5,798 nt of DNA from Planctomycetota bacterium (GTDB taxonomy: Bacteria; Planctomycetota; Phycisphaerae; WQYP01): NCBI GenBank assembly GCA_021826605.1, contig JAKAZF010000213.1:1-5798 (forward strand). Direction: 5' to 3'. The notes beneath the pieces were generated by a model. That model had not been told where the DNA came from and did no database searches. It saw only the letters and a list, made by a program, of their open reading frames with translations. Below are positions 1 through 5,798 of the stretch, in pieces. The position numbers were made by a program, and so were the translations under genes. How positions within the stretch are numbered: the stretch's first letter is position 1; the number at the start of each line of letters is the position of its first letter.

Positions 1-212
1 ATCGGCGTGGGCGCAAGCGAGCGATCGTGGCCGTAGGACACAGTCTGCTTCAGGCCCTGTACTACGTGCTCAAGAGTGATCGTCCGTACCAGGACCTCGG
101 GGTGGATTATTTCCAGAAAGCCCCGCCTGAACAGAAGGCTCAGCGGCTGGCCGCCCAACTGCGGAAACTCGGCTACAACGTCACGCTCGAGGTCCGGCCC
201 CGTGCCGCGTAA
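1..212 (+). CDS. IS110/IS116/IS902-family transposase, C-terminal fragment (cut by window edge)
   Basis: The frame is open from base 3 to the TAA at 210-212 and gives 69 residues. It begins RRGRKRAIVAVGHSLL and continues through YYVLK, PYQDLGVDYF and LRKLGYNVTLE. This is the typical tail of the IS116/IS110/IS902 transposase domain (Transposase_20): a basic RRGKKRA-like stretch, the AVxHSLL helix, then a PYxxLGxDYF motif. Family members join a RuvC-like DEDD nuclease domain to a C-terminal domain with a catalytic serine, and several are guided by a bridge RNA encoded in a non-coding end of the element. The catalytic residues should lie to the left of the window, so activity cannot be judged. 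A GTG at 27 could serve as a start codon, but the frame and family similarity continue upstream of it, so it is not the real start. Family assignment is firm; the subgroup (IS110 or IS1111) cannot be told. Confidence 0.85.
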   Translation, partial: RRGRKRAIVAVGHSLLQALYYVLKSDRPYQDLGVDYFQKAPPEQKAQRLAAQLRKLGYNVTLEVRPRAA

Positions 213-299
213 CTGGACGCCGTCCGCGAATTTTCAGAGCAGGAGTTAGAAGGCTTTGAAGCGCTGCGCTGCTGTTTTGTGGGCTGGCGAAGAGGTTCT

Positions 300-351
300 C
301 GCAAAGACGCGAAGGGATTGGACCGCGGATTACGCGGATGGCGCGGATACC
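300..351. repeat. Short-period imperfect repeats (8-bp and 9-bp units)
   Basis: Two 8-bp units, CGCAAAGA and CGCGAAGG, lie at 300-315. After a short spacer come three 9-bp units beginning GCGGAT: GCGGATTAC (325-333), GCGGATGGC (334-342) and GCGGATACC (343-351). In one frame this reads as DYADGAD-like peptide. Such spurious peptides are often seen when dispersed intergenic repeats of environmental bacteria are translated (recollection, not verified). The repeats are directly visible; that they belong to a genome-wide dispersed family is inference. Confidence 0.6.
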
Positions 352-389
352 AGGGGGAGTGGTTTGGGCGTGATGGGGTGTTGGCGGTG

Positions 390-413
390 GCGCTCGTCGC
401 CGGGCGACGACGC
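390..413. repeat. GC-rich hairpin, REP-like
   Basis: TCGTCGC (394-400) and GCGACGA (404-410) are perfect inverted repeats around a 3-base CGG loop. Allowing C393 to bulge adds three more pairs, 390-392 with 411-413, for about 10 bp in total. No run of T follows (the next bases are TAAACGG), so it does not look like an intrinsic terminator. A REP-like palindrome or part of a structured RNA are the plausible readings. Confidence 0.5.
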
Positions 414-466
414 TAAACGGGTGGGCTTGCGCGCAGCATGTATGGGACGCAACTGTCACGTCCAGA

Positions 467-486
467 TTCCAGGTTCCAGGGTTCCA
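467..486. repeat. TTCCAGG tandem repeat
   Basis: TTCCAGG occurs at 467-473 and 474-480. After one extra G, a partial copy TTCCA follows at 482-486. It is a minor low-complexity tract in the same repeat-bearing intergenic stretch and has no evident coding or regulatory role. Confidence 0.5.
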
Positions 487-563
487 TTTCTTCTTGGCTT
501 GCCGCTCCAGCAGTCGCACGGAAATTTCGGGGCAAATGATTCGGCTTTTGGGCGGCGGGGGGC

Positions 564-569
564 TACAAT
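564..569 (+). promoter_or_regulatory. Candidate -10 box for sppA
   Basis: TACAAT matches the sigma-70-type -10 consensus at 5 of 6 positions and lies 45 bases upstream of the preferred sppA start. At 16-18 bp spacing the -35 region (about 540-547) shows no good TTGACA match. This is a weak prediction supported mainly by position. Confidence 0.3.
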
Positions 570-614
570 AAGCGGCGTTGGCTTTTCAGGCAGGCGGTTT
601 TTAGGATGGCGTCG

Positions 615-2408
615 ATGATTAAATTTTTTCAGTATCGGAAAATTGTACTTGCCTTAGCGGCGGTGGCTGCAGGTACGTTGGCGTTTGCGGGTGCTCCGCG
701 TGCCCGGGCGGAAAGCCGTATTGCGGAAATTACGCTTGAAGGGCAGTTGCAGGAGCATCCCAGTGGATTTTCCTTTAATTGGCTGACGATGGGGCCAAGC
801 CATCACTCCTCGCTGACGGTGACCATGACGCAACTGCTTCGGGCGGCGCGGGATAAGTCGATTCAGGGCGTGTTTTTGAATCTGCAATCATTTGATTTGT
901 CATTAACGCAATCGCAGGAACTTGGTGAATTGATCGCGGATTTGCGGGCCAAAGGCAAGAAGGTGGCGGTATTTTCTCCGGATTTTGATACCAATACCTA
1001 CCTGCTGGCCAGCTATGCCAATGACGCGGTTATGTCCCGGCATGGAGATTTGTTTTTGCCGGGCGTGGCGATTCAACTTATGTTCTTCAAAGGGTTGTTA
1101 AGCAAACTGGATTTGCAGGCCGACATGGTGCAGATCGGGAAATTCAAAGGGGCCGAAGAGCCTATGACGCGGAGTTCCGCCAGCCCGGCATTTGCCCAGC
1201 AGATCAATCGGCTGATAACGGCATGGTATGGCCAGATTATTGCGACCATCGGGCACAACCGGCCCGCGCTGTCGCGCGCACAGATTGTTTCGGCCATTAA
1301 CGCGAGTTGGATGGACGGCGTCGGTGCCAAAAAAGCGGGATTTGTGGATGCCCTGGAAAGTCGGCAGGATATTAAAAAATGGGTGGAAACGGATTTTGAC
1401 GGGCCGGCCAAACTGATCGCCCATTACGGGGTCAAAAAGAATTCGCCGATCGACTTAAGCAGTCCGTTTGCCCTTTTGCAGATGCTCGGATCGCCCCGTC
1501 ATCCGCGGGCCAGTGAGAAGCCGGCGGTGGCGGTAATATGTGCTGACGGCGTGATCACGGATGATTCGCCCGGAACTAGCTATGACGCCAATCTCGTGAC
1601 ACCGGCTCGAATTCGCCGGGAGATAAAATCCGCGCTGAAAAATACCGCGGTGAAAGCCATTGTACTGCGTGTGGATTCGCCGGGCGGATCAGCTGAGGCC
1701 AGCGAGGACATCTGGCAGATTCTCCATGCCGCAGGGCGAAAGAAGCCGTTGCTGGTCTCCATGGGCGCTGAAGCGGCCAGCGGCGGCTACTACCTTACCA
1801 CCGCGGGGCAGGAGATCATTGCTGATCCCGGTACGATTGCCGGCTCCATTGGCGTGGTGGGGGGCAAAGTGGTTCTGGGCGGATTGTTTAAGAAAATCGG
1901 GCTGCATATCCAGACATTTTCCATGGGCGAGAATGCGGCGATGTTTGACAGCACGACGCCCTTTACACCGGAAGAACGCACATTTATTACGCACATGATG
2001 AAACAGACCTATGCGCTATTTACCCGGCGGGTGATGGAGGCGCGGGGCAAAAAAATAGCGGATATTCAGAAAGTGGCGCGGGGACGCTTATTTCCCGGTT
2101 CCATGGCGGTCAGTAAGGGGCTGGTGGACCGTGTGGGATCGTTGCATGATGCCATTGTTATTGCCGCTAAGGATGGAAAAATCAGCGGGCATTACCGCAT
2201 GGTGATTTATCCGCGTGCCCAGTCTTTGACGCAATTGATTCGCCGGCGATTGGGCATTCAAGCGGACCTGCCCGCAGGCTTGCATATGTTGACGGCGGCC
2301 ATGCCGGGGTCGTACCGCAAAACCATCCTGCAAATGTATGATATTCTGCATGTGTTGCGGCAGGACAATGTTTTGCTGGCGGCGCCGGTGGGCATTGTGC
2401 AGAAATAG
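615..2408 (+). CDS. sppA: Signal peptide peptidase SppA, tandem-domain (67K) type
   Basis: Serine protease of the ClpP/crotonase-like fold (peptidase family S49). It degrades signal peptides left in the membrane after protein export and acts at the envelope. The product is 597 residues, close to the 618 of E. coli SppA, with the same two-domain layout. The start MIKFFQYRK is followed by a hydrophobic stretch and ARA before E33, which looks like a signal peptide or anchor. The N-terminal domain (about 35-260) holds GKFKGAEEP, with K178 matching the E. coli catalytic Lys209. The C-terminal domain (about 300-515) holds RVDSPGGS, then ASGGYY with S389 matching Ser409, then the TIAGSIGVVGG strand. 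Both catalytic residues are present, so it should be active. ATG 615 is preferred because AGGA (603-606) sits 8 bases upstream; ATG 606 would add three residues (MAS) but has AGG directly against it. No intrinsic terminator is seen after the stop. Confidence 0.93.
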   Translation: MIKFFQYRKIVLALAAVAAGTLAFAGAPRARAESRIAEITLEGQLQEHPSGFSFNWLTMGPSHHSSLTVTMTQLLRAARDKSIQGVFLNLQSFDLSLTQSQELGELIADLRAKGKKVAVFSPDFDTNTYLLASYANDAVMSRHGDLFLPGVAIQLMFFKGLLSKLDLQADMVQIGKFKGAEEPMTRSSASPAFAQQINRLITAWYGQIIATIGHNRPALSRAQIVSAINASWMDGVGAKKAGFVDALESRQDIKKWVETDFDGPAKLIAHYGVKKNSPIDLSSPFALLQMLGSPRHPRASEKPAVAVICADGVITDDSPGTSYDANLVTPARIRREIKSALKNTAVKAIVLRVDSPGGSAEASEDIWQILHAAGRKKPLLVSMGAEAASGGYYLTTAGQEIIADPGTIAGSIGVVGGKVVLGGLFKKIGLHIQTFSMGENAAMFDSTTPFTPEERTFITHMMKQTYALFTRRVMEARGKKIADIQKVARGRLFPGSMAVSKGLVDRVGSLHDAIVIAAKDGKISGHYRMVIYPRAQSLTQLIRRRLGIQADLPAGLHMLTAAMPGSYRKTILQMYDILHVLRQDNVLLAAPVGIVQK

Positions 2409-2440
2409 CCTGTGGCAAGTCGCGTGATTTGAAAATAGCG

Positions 2441-2486
2441 TTATAATTCCGCGTTCGTTTATTTTTAAGGAAGCGTGGAATTATGA
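2441..2486 (+). promoter_or_regulatory. Inverted repeat / RNA hairpin burying the start codon of the oxidoreductase gene
   Basis: Bases 2441-2455 pair without a gap to 2472-2486: 15 of 15 positions pair as RNA, three of them G-U. The core ATAATTCC (2443-2450) against GGAATTAT (2477-2484) is perfect. The 16-base loop (2456-2471) is U-rich and contains the ribosome binding site AAGGA (2467-2471). The AUG (2483-2485) is in the right arm. The left arm overlaps the TATAAT box, so RNA made from that promoter would lack most of it, while RNA reading through from sppA would have all of it. The geometry is directly visible; a role in blocking translation is inference. As DNA it could instead be a pair of operator half-sites. 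Confidence 0.5.
2442..2447 (+). promoter_or_regulatory. -10 box (TATAAT) for the oxidoreductase gene
   Basis: A perfect TATAAT lies 35 bases upstream of the ATG at 2483, in the 74-bp gap after sppA. No good -35 hexamer is found at 16-18 bp spacing (about 2418-2425). TTGAAA at 2429-2434 is far too close to act as one. Transcription from this box would start near 2453-2456, leaving a leader of about 27-30 bases that contains AAGGA. The box overlaps the left arm of the hairpin at 2441-2486. Confidence 0.45.
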
Positions 2487-3634
2487 AACTACATCGGGTT
2501 GGAATTATCATGAATGGCGTCACGGGACGCATGGGAACCAATCAGCATCTCTACCGGTCCATTGCCGCAATTATCAAGCAGGGGGGCGTAAAACTTAATG
2601 ATGATGAAATGATTATGCCGGACCCCGTTCTGGTGGGCCGTAATAAAGCTAAGCTGGAGCAACTGGCGGCAGCCACGGGAATAAAAGCCATTTCCACAGA
2701 GTTGGACAAAGTGATGGCAGATAAAAATTATACGGTTTATTTTGACGCGCAAACCACTGATCGCCGGGCTGCGGCGGTCAAACAGGCCATTGCGGCCGGC
2801 AAGAGTGTTTATTGTGAAAAGCCGGTAGCGGTAAGTTCCGCCGATGCTCTCGAACTGTATTACCTGGCGAAAGCGGCGGGCGTAAAAAATGGCGTGGTGC
2901 AGGACAAGCTATTTCTTCCCGGCATGCTCAAATTGCAGCAGTTAATAAAGACCGGATTTTTCGGTGAAATTCTTTCCGTGCGGGGCGAATTCGGCTATTG
3001 GGTTTTTGACGGTGGGAGCATTGCCGCCCAGCGGCCAAGCTGGAATTATCGCAAGGAAGACGGCGGTGGGATCATTCTGGATATGCTGTGCCATTGGCGG
3101 TATCTGCTGGACAATCTGTTCGGCGGCGTGAATGCGGTATCCTGCCTGGGCGCAACGCATTTGAAAACGCGCTACGATGAAAGCGGCAAGCCGTATACCT
3201 GCACCGCTGACGATGCGGCGTACGCCACGTTTGAACTGCCCCACGGTGTAATTTGCCAGATGAACAGTTCCTGGACGGTGCGCGTGCGACGGGATGATCT
3301 GCTGACGTTGCAGGTGGATGGCACGCAAGGGTCGGCGGTGGCCACGCTGCGAAATTGTGTGCTCCAGCAGCTTAACGGCACGCCCCGGGCGGTATGGAAT
3401 CCGGATATTGACAGCCCGTTAAATCATTTTGGTTCCTGGAGCGACGTGCCGGCCCAGCAGGCCTTTGACAATGCGTTCAAAATTCAATGGGAAATGTTCC
3501 TCAAGCATATTGTGCGGGGCGATGAATTCCCGTGGACGCTTTTAGAAGGGGCGAAGGGCGTGCAATTGGCTGAAAAAGGTATGGAAAGCTGGCGTAAACG
3601 CGCTTGGGTAAATGTTGAACCGCTGACCGCTTAA
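2483..3634 (+). CDS. Gfo/Idh/MocA-family NAD(P)-dependent oxidoreductase
   Basis: A 383-residue cytoplasmic dehydrogenase of the glucose-fructose oxidoreductase / inositol dehydrogenase / MocA family. Members use NAD(P) to oxidise or reduce sugars, inositols and related polyols. The N-terminal Rossmann fold starts at once with VGIIMNGVTGRMG (residues 6-18); its glycine-rich loop resembles that of dihydrodipicolinate reductases. YCEKPVA (110-116) holds the family EKP motif, with K113 the likely catalytic lysine. GGGIILDMLCHW (194-205) supplies the DxxxH pair D200/H204 of the C-terminal substrate domain. WNYRKEDGGG just before it and the aromatic-rich EFGYWVFDGG (169-178) look like subfamily signatures. 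The length is normal and nothing is missing. The start is supported by AAGGA 11 bases upstream and by the Rossmann strand starting at residue 5; the next in-frame ATG (codon 10) would cut into that strand. Substrate is unknown and the neighbours give no pathway clue. Confidence 0.88.
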   Translation: MKLHRVGIIMNGVTGRMGTNQHLYRSIAAIIKQGGVKLNDDEMIMPDPVLVGRNKAKLEQLAAATGIKAISTELDKVMADKNYTVYFDAQTTDRRAAAVKQAIAAGKSVYCEKPVAVSSADALELYYLAKAAGVKNGVVQDKLFLPGMLKLQQLIKTGFFGEILSVRGEFGYWVFDGGSIAAQRPSWNYRKEDGGGIILDMLCHWRYLLDNLFGGVNAVSCLGATHLKTRYDESGKPYTCTADDAAYATFELPHGVICQMNSSWTVRVRRDDLLTLQVDGTQGSAVATLRNCVLQQLNGTPRAVWNPDIDSPLNHFGSWSDVPAQQAFDNAFKIQWEMFLKHIVRGDEFPWTLLEGAKGVQLAEKGMESWRKRAWVNVEPLTA

Positions 3635-3657
3635 GAGCGACGGGCTGAAGTGTATGG

Positions 3658-3666
3658 TGCTATAAA
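3658..3666 (+). promoter_or_regulatory. Candidate extended -10 promoter for the peptide-transport operon
   Basis: TGC followed by TATAAA fits the extended -10 pattern TGnTATAAT with one mismatch. No -35 hexamer is seen 17 bp upstream, which extended -10 promoters can do without. Transcription would start near 3673, giving a leader of about 87 bases to the preferred ATG at 3760. It lies in the 125-bp gap after the oxidoreductase gene, where no terminator is visible. Confidence 0.4.
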
Positions 3667-3759
3667 GCCACATTCCGCTTCTAACTCAACGCTGCCGCAT
3701 TGAGCTGGGCGCGCAACCTAAATTGCTGCAACGGCGGCGGCGGGGTATCGTTATCAGCT

Positions 3760-5451
3760 ATGAGGCAAACGCTGCTGATACCATCTCTTGTGCTCTTCAT
3801 TGTCGGATCAATATGCTTTTATATTTCCACGCCTCATCGGCAGGGAGCCAATGCCATTAACTTCTGTGAAGCGGGTCAGATTCACACGCTGGATCCGGAT
3901 AAAATGACCTGGGTGCAGGATATTCGCGTGGCCACAGGTTTATGGGAGGGCCTGGCGCAATTAGATCCTAAAACGCTGCAACCCATTCCGGGCGTCGCAA
4001 AATCCTGGAAAATTTCCCATCACGGGCTGAGGTATACATTTTATCTGCGCCGCAAGGCGCGATGGTCCAATGGCCAGAGCGTTACCACTGCTGATTTTTT
4101 ATTTGCCTGGAAGCGGATACTTCAGCCCTCTACCGCCGGCGGTTATGTCACCATGCTGTTTCATATTGCCGGTGCGAAAGCTTATTTTAATTCTCTGGCC
4201 GCGGGGCGGCATCCGACATTTTCCAGTGTGGGCATTTACGCACCGACCCCTTATAAACTGGTTGTAACGCTGACTCATCCCTGCGCCTATTTTTTGTCTC
4301 TCATGAGTTTTCCGCCCTTTTTCCCGCTGAATCCCCGAACCATGGCACGCTTCCGCTCCCACACACCGGGATTAGCGTCCGGGCATTATGATCCGCGATG
4401 GACCCGCCCGCCGTATCTGGTTTCCGATGGACCGTACCGTCTGGCGGCCTGGAAATTTCATCAGTATCTTGAATTGCGGCCCAATAAATATTACTGGGAT
4501 CGACAGGCTGTGAAATGCCCGGTGTTGTACGTGCGGAATTTTCCGGATTCCCAATCCGCATTTCTGGCATATCAGAGCGGGGCGGTGGATGTACTTTCCT
4601 TTGTGCCCACGCGCTTTGCCCCGGCACTGCTGCGCCAGCAACGGCAGCATCTTCGGGATGATGTGCATTATCGGCAGGTATTCGGATCGTATTATTACAA
4701 TATCAACTGTCGCCATAAGCCTTTGAACAATCCGTTGATCCGCCGTGCACTGGATATGGCCATTGATAAGCGGGCGATTGTGAAAGATATATTGCGTCTG
4801 CCGGACCGCACGTTGAAGGTTCTGGTTCCTCCGAACAGCATTGATGGGTATGTCAGTCCGCACGGTCTGGCCATGAATATTCCGGCTGCCCGAAAATTGC
4901 TGATCAGGGCGGGCTATCCCGGCGGACGGGGGTTGCCGGTGTTCAAATTTCTGACCAACAGCGGGGCGGCTATTAACGTGCGCATTGCGCAGGCTGTGGC
5001 GGAAATGTGGCGGCATAATCTGGGTGTGCATGTGAGCATTCACCAGGAAGAAAGCAAAATTTTTAATCAGGATGTGGTGCAGGGTAATTATGATATCGCC
5101 CGTGCCGGCTGGTACGGCGATTACATGGACCCCACAACATGGCTGGATTTATTCCGCACCGGAAACCCCAATAATCTCACCGGATTTTCCAATCCGCGAC
5201 TGGACATGCTGCTGCATGATGCGTCCCGTCAGGCTGATGTCGCCCAGCGCTTTGCGCTGCTGCATGAGGCTGAAAAGTTACTGGTCACGCGCTGGATGCC
5301 GTCGCTACCGCTGTTTCAATACAGCGACGGTCTGATGTACAATCCCAATCGCATTGGGGGCATATCCACCAATGTTCGTATGATCACTCTATTTAAGTAT
5401 ATCCATCGGATACACCGCGCGGTTCCACAAGCGGCGGAGGCTGTTCCATGA
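3760..5451 (+). CDS. oppA: OppA-like oligopeptide ABC transporter substrate-binding protein
   Basis: Extracytoplasmic solute-binding protein of family 5 (SBP_bac_5) that captures peptides and delivers them to an Opp-type importer. From ATG 3760 it is 563 residues, a normal length. Residues 4-22 form one hydrophobic segment, a signal peptide or anchor. Family landmarks follow in order: IHTLDPDKM (41-49), GLWEGLAQLDP (60-70), VAKSWKIS (79-86), WSNGQSVTTADFLFAWKRIL (102-121), VSDGPYRLAAW (221-231), RRALDMAIDKRAIV (328-341) and GWYGDYMDPTTWLDLF (450-465). The last closely resembles the OppA GDYxDPxTFLDxF motif. A TTG at 3700 would add 20 residues, but it has no ribosome binding site and would put a polar, glycine-rich stretch before the signal segment. 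The ATG itself has only a distant GGGG (3742-3745). The stop overlaps the next gene's start. Close relatives bind other ligands (MppA murein peptide, DppA dipeptide), so peptide size is uncertain. Confidence 0.88.
   Translation: MRQTLLIPSLVLFIVGSICFYISTPHRQGANAINFCEAGQIHTLDPDKMTWVQDIRVATGLWEGLAQLDPKTLQPIPGVAKSWKISHHGLRYTFYLRRKARWSNGQSVTTADFLFAWKRILQPSTAGGYVTMLFHIAGAKAYFNSLAAGRHPTFSSVGIYAPTPYKLVVTLTHPCAYFLSLMSFPPFFPLNPRTMARFRSHTPGLASGHYDPRWTRPPYLVSDGPYRLAAWKFHQYLELRPNKYYWDRQAVKCPVLYVRNFPDSQSAFLAYQSGAVDVLSFVPTRFAPALLRQQRQHLRDDVHYRQVFGSYYYNINCRHKPLNNPLIRRALDMAIDKRAIVKDILRLPDRTLKVLVPPNSIDGYVSPHGLAMNIPAARKLLIRAGYPGGRGLPVFKFLTNSGAAINVRIAQAVAEMWRHNLGVHVSIHQEESKIFNQDVVQGNYDIARAGWYGDYMDPTTWLDLFRTGNPNNLTGFSNPRLDMLLHDASRQADVAQRFALLHEAEKLLVTRWMPSLPLFQYSDGLMYNPNRIGGISTNVRMITLFKYIHRIHRAVPQAAEAVP
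5436..5440 (+). promoter_or_regulatory. Strong ribosome binding site for oppB
   Basis: GGAGG ends 7 bases before the ATG at 5448 and lies inside the last codons of oppA. It fixes the permease start and, with the ATGA overlap, indicates coupled translation of the two genes. Confidence 0.8.
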
Positions 5452-5798
5452 AGAAATTTATCTTCTCCCGCCTGCTGCAGTCGGTGGTTGTCGTTTGGCT
5501 GGTATACACGGTGACATTCTGGCTGCTGATGGCCACGCCCGGTGATCCGTTTATCGGAAGAAAGCAGCCGCCACCCGCGGTATTGGCGGCGCTGCGGCAA
5601 CGCTATGATCTTAATCAGGGGGATTTTCATGCGTATCTGGCGTATGGCTGGCGCATTATCGCGCATGGCGATTTTGGCCCGACGATCAGTTATGCCAATT
5701 GGACGGTACTGGATGTCATCCGCAACAGTCTGCCGGTATCGGTGGCGCTGGGTGCGCTGGCGTTGCTTATTGCGCTGTGGCTGGGAGTGGCCGCGGGG
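5448..5798 (+). CDS. oppB: Oligopeptide ABC transporter permease OppB, N-terminal part (cut by window edge)
   Basis: Inner-membrane permease subunit of an Opp/Dpp-type peptide importer; 117 residues are in the window, of about 300 usual for the family. It starts MKKFIFSRLLQ, followed by a first membrane segment (about 12-29) and then PGDPF (31-35), the conserved PGxPF sequence after TM1. A soluble stretch follows with LAALRQRYDLN (47-57), AYLAYGW and HGDFGPTISY (73-82), matching the OppB pattern YGLD...QYLxYL...GDFGxS. VLDVIRNSLPVSVALGALAL leads into the second membrane segment, which runs off the right edge. The loop contacting the ATPase would be further right. Its ATG overlaps the oppA stop as ATGA, so the two are co-translated subunits of one transporter. 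The linker after YDLN is slightly shorter than the usual LDKPLWxQY, a small variation rather than damage. Confidence 0.9.
   Translation, partial: MKKFIFSRLLQSVVVVWLVYTVTFWLLMATPGDPFIGRKQPPPAVLAALRQRYDLNQGDFHAYLAYGWRIIAHGDFGPTISYANWTVLDVIRNSLPVSVALGALALLIALWLGVAAG

Larger units (their letters stand above)
213..605. other. Repeat-bearing intergenic region between transposase and sppA
   Basis: About 390 bases without a convincing gene. The first ~85 bases after the transposase stop may include the right end of the insertion sequence, but no terminal inverted repeat or target duplication can be fixed without the left end. From about 300 onward there are short-period repeats (300-351), a GC-rich hairpin (390-413), a TTCCAGG repeat (467-486), an 8-bp palindrome GAAATTTC (521-528) and a TACAAT box (564-569). 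A reading frame of 120 codons (256-618) and a reverse one of 112 codons (181-519) cross the region. Both are low-complexity translations of the repeats and carry no recognisable domain. Confidence 0.6.

Noticed and set aside
260..277. Small hairpin (AGCG-CTG-CGCT) followed by TTTT, a possible terminator after the transposase
   Set aside because: The stem is only 4 bp and the T run is four bases, starting three bases after the stem. This is too weak to call a terminator.
181..519. 112-codon reverse reading frame
   Set aside because: It overlaps the transposase end and the repeat region, its composition is low complexity, and no family is recognisable.
256..618. 120-codon forward reading frame across the intergenic region
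   Set aside because: Its peptide is a translation of the short repeats (DYADGAD-like) and shows no domain. It overlaps the start of sppA and has no good ribosome binding site.
2409..2460. Possible intrinsic terminator for sppA (CGCG 2421-2424 with CGCG 2450-2453, then a T-rich tract)
   Set aside because: The stem is 4 bp with a 25-base loop and is not stable. The T-rich tract is better explained as the loop of the 2441-2486 hairpin.
3685..3704. Hairpin CTCAA/TTGAG in the leader of the peptide-transport operon
   Set aside because: A 5-bp stem with a 10-base loop and an internal mismatch is within what chance gives in a leader of this size. No T tract follows and no partner structure was found.
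3700..3759. TTG start giving a 583-residue peptide-binding protein
   Set aside because: There is no ribosome binding site before it, and the added 20 residues (polar, glycine-rich) would precede and spoil a normal signal segment. ATG 3760 is preferred.
4372..5043. 223-codon reverse reading frame inside oppA
   Set aside because: It lies entirely opposite a clear oppA coding sequence with all family motifs in order. The reverse peptide has no recognisable domain and is a shadow of the real gene.

Overview
The window reads as bacterial chromosome, probably from an environmental Planctomycetota-type bacterium with Phycisphaerae as best guess. This rests on the style of the proteins (a tandem-domain SppA; a Gfo/Idh/MocA oxidoreductase with a GVTGRMG nucleotide-binding loop) and on repeat-rich intergenic DNA. 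It is an inference from recollection, not a search result. All supported genes lie on the + strand.

Layout. Bases 1-212 hold the C-terminal end of an IS110/IS116/IS902-family transposase whose body lies to the left of the window. Bases 213 to about 605 have no convincing gene. They hold three kinds of simple or structured repeat: 8-9 bp period units at 300-351, a strong GC-rich hairpin at 390-413, and a 7-bp TTCCAGG repeat at 467-486. They end in a weak promoter candidate. Bases 615-2408 encode a full-length signal peptide peptidase SppA with its signal sequence and both catalytic residues (Lys, Ser). Bases 2483-3634 encode a Gfo/Idh/MocA-family NAD(P)-dependent oxidoreductase of unknown substrate. 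Bases 3760-5451 encode a membrane-anchored OppA-like oligopeptide-binding protein. From 5448 the permease oppB begins, overlapping by ATGA, and runs off the right edge. The rest of an opp operon (oppC, oppD, oppF) would be expected beyond it.

How the parts fit. The last two genes are one translationally coupled peptide-import operon. SppA degrades leftover signal peptides in the envelope, and a peptide importer could recycle such fragments, but the sequence does not show that the two are linked. The oxidoreductase gene between them has its own -10 box and looks like a separate unit.

Most notable signal. An inverted repeat at 2441-2486 flanks the translation start of the oxidoreductase gene. 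As RNA it forms a 15-bp stem (three G-U pairs) that buries the AUG, with the AAGGA ribosome binding site in the loop. The left arm overlaps the gene's own TATAAT box. Transcripts reading through from sppA would therefore carry the blocking hairpin, while transcripts from the local promoter would begin inside or after the left arm and lack most of it. Apart from this and the repeat cluster beside the transposase, the window looks like ordinary chromosomal gene content.
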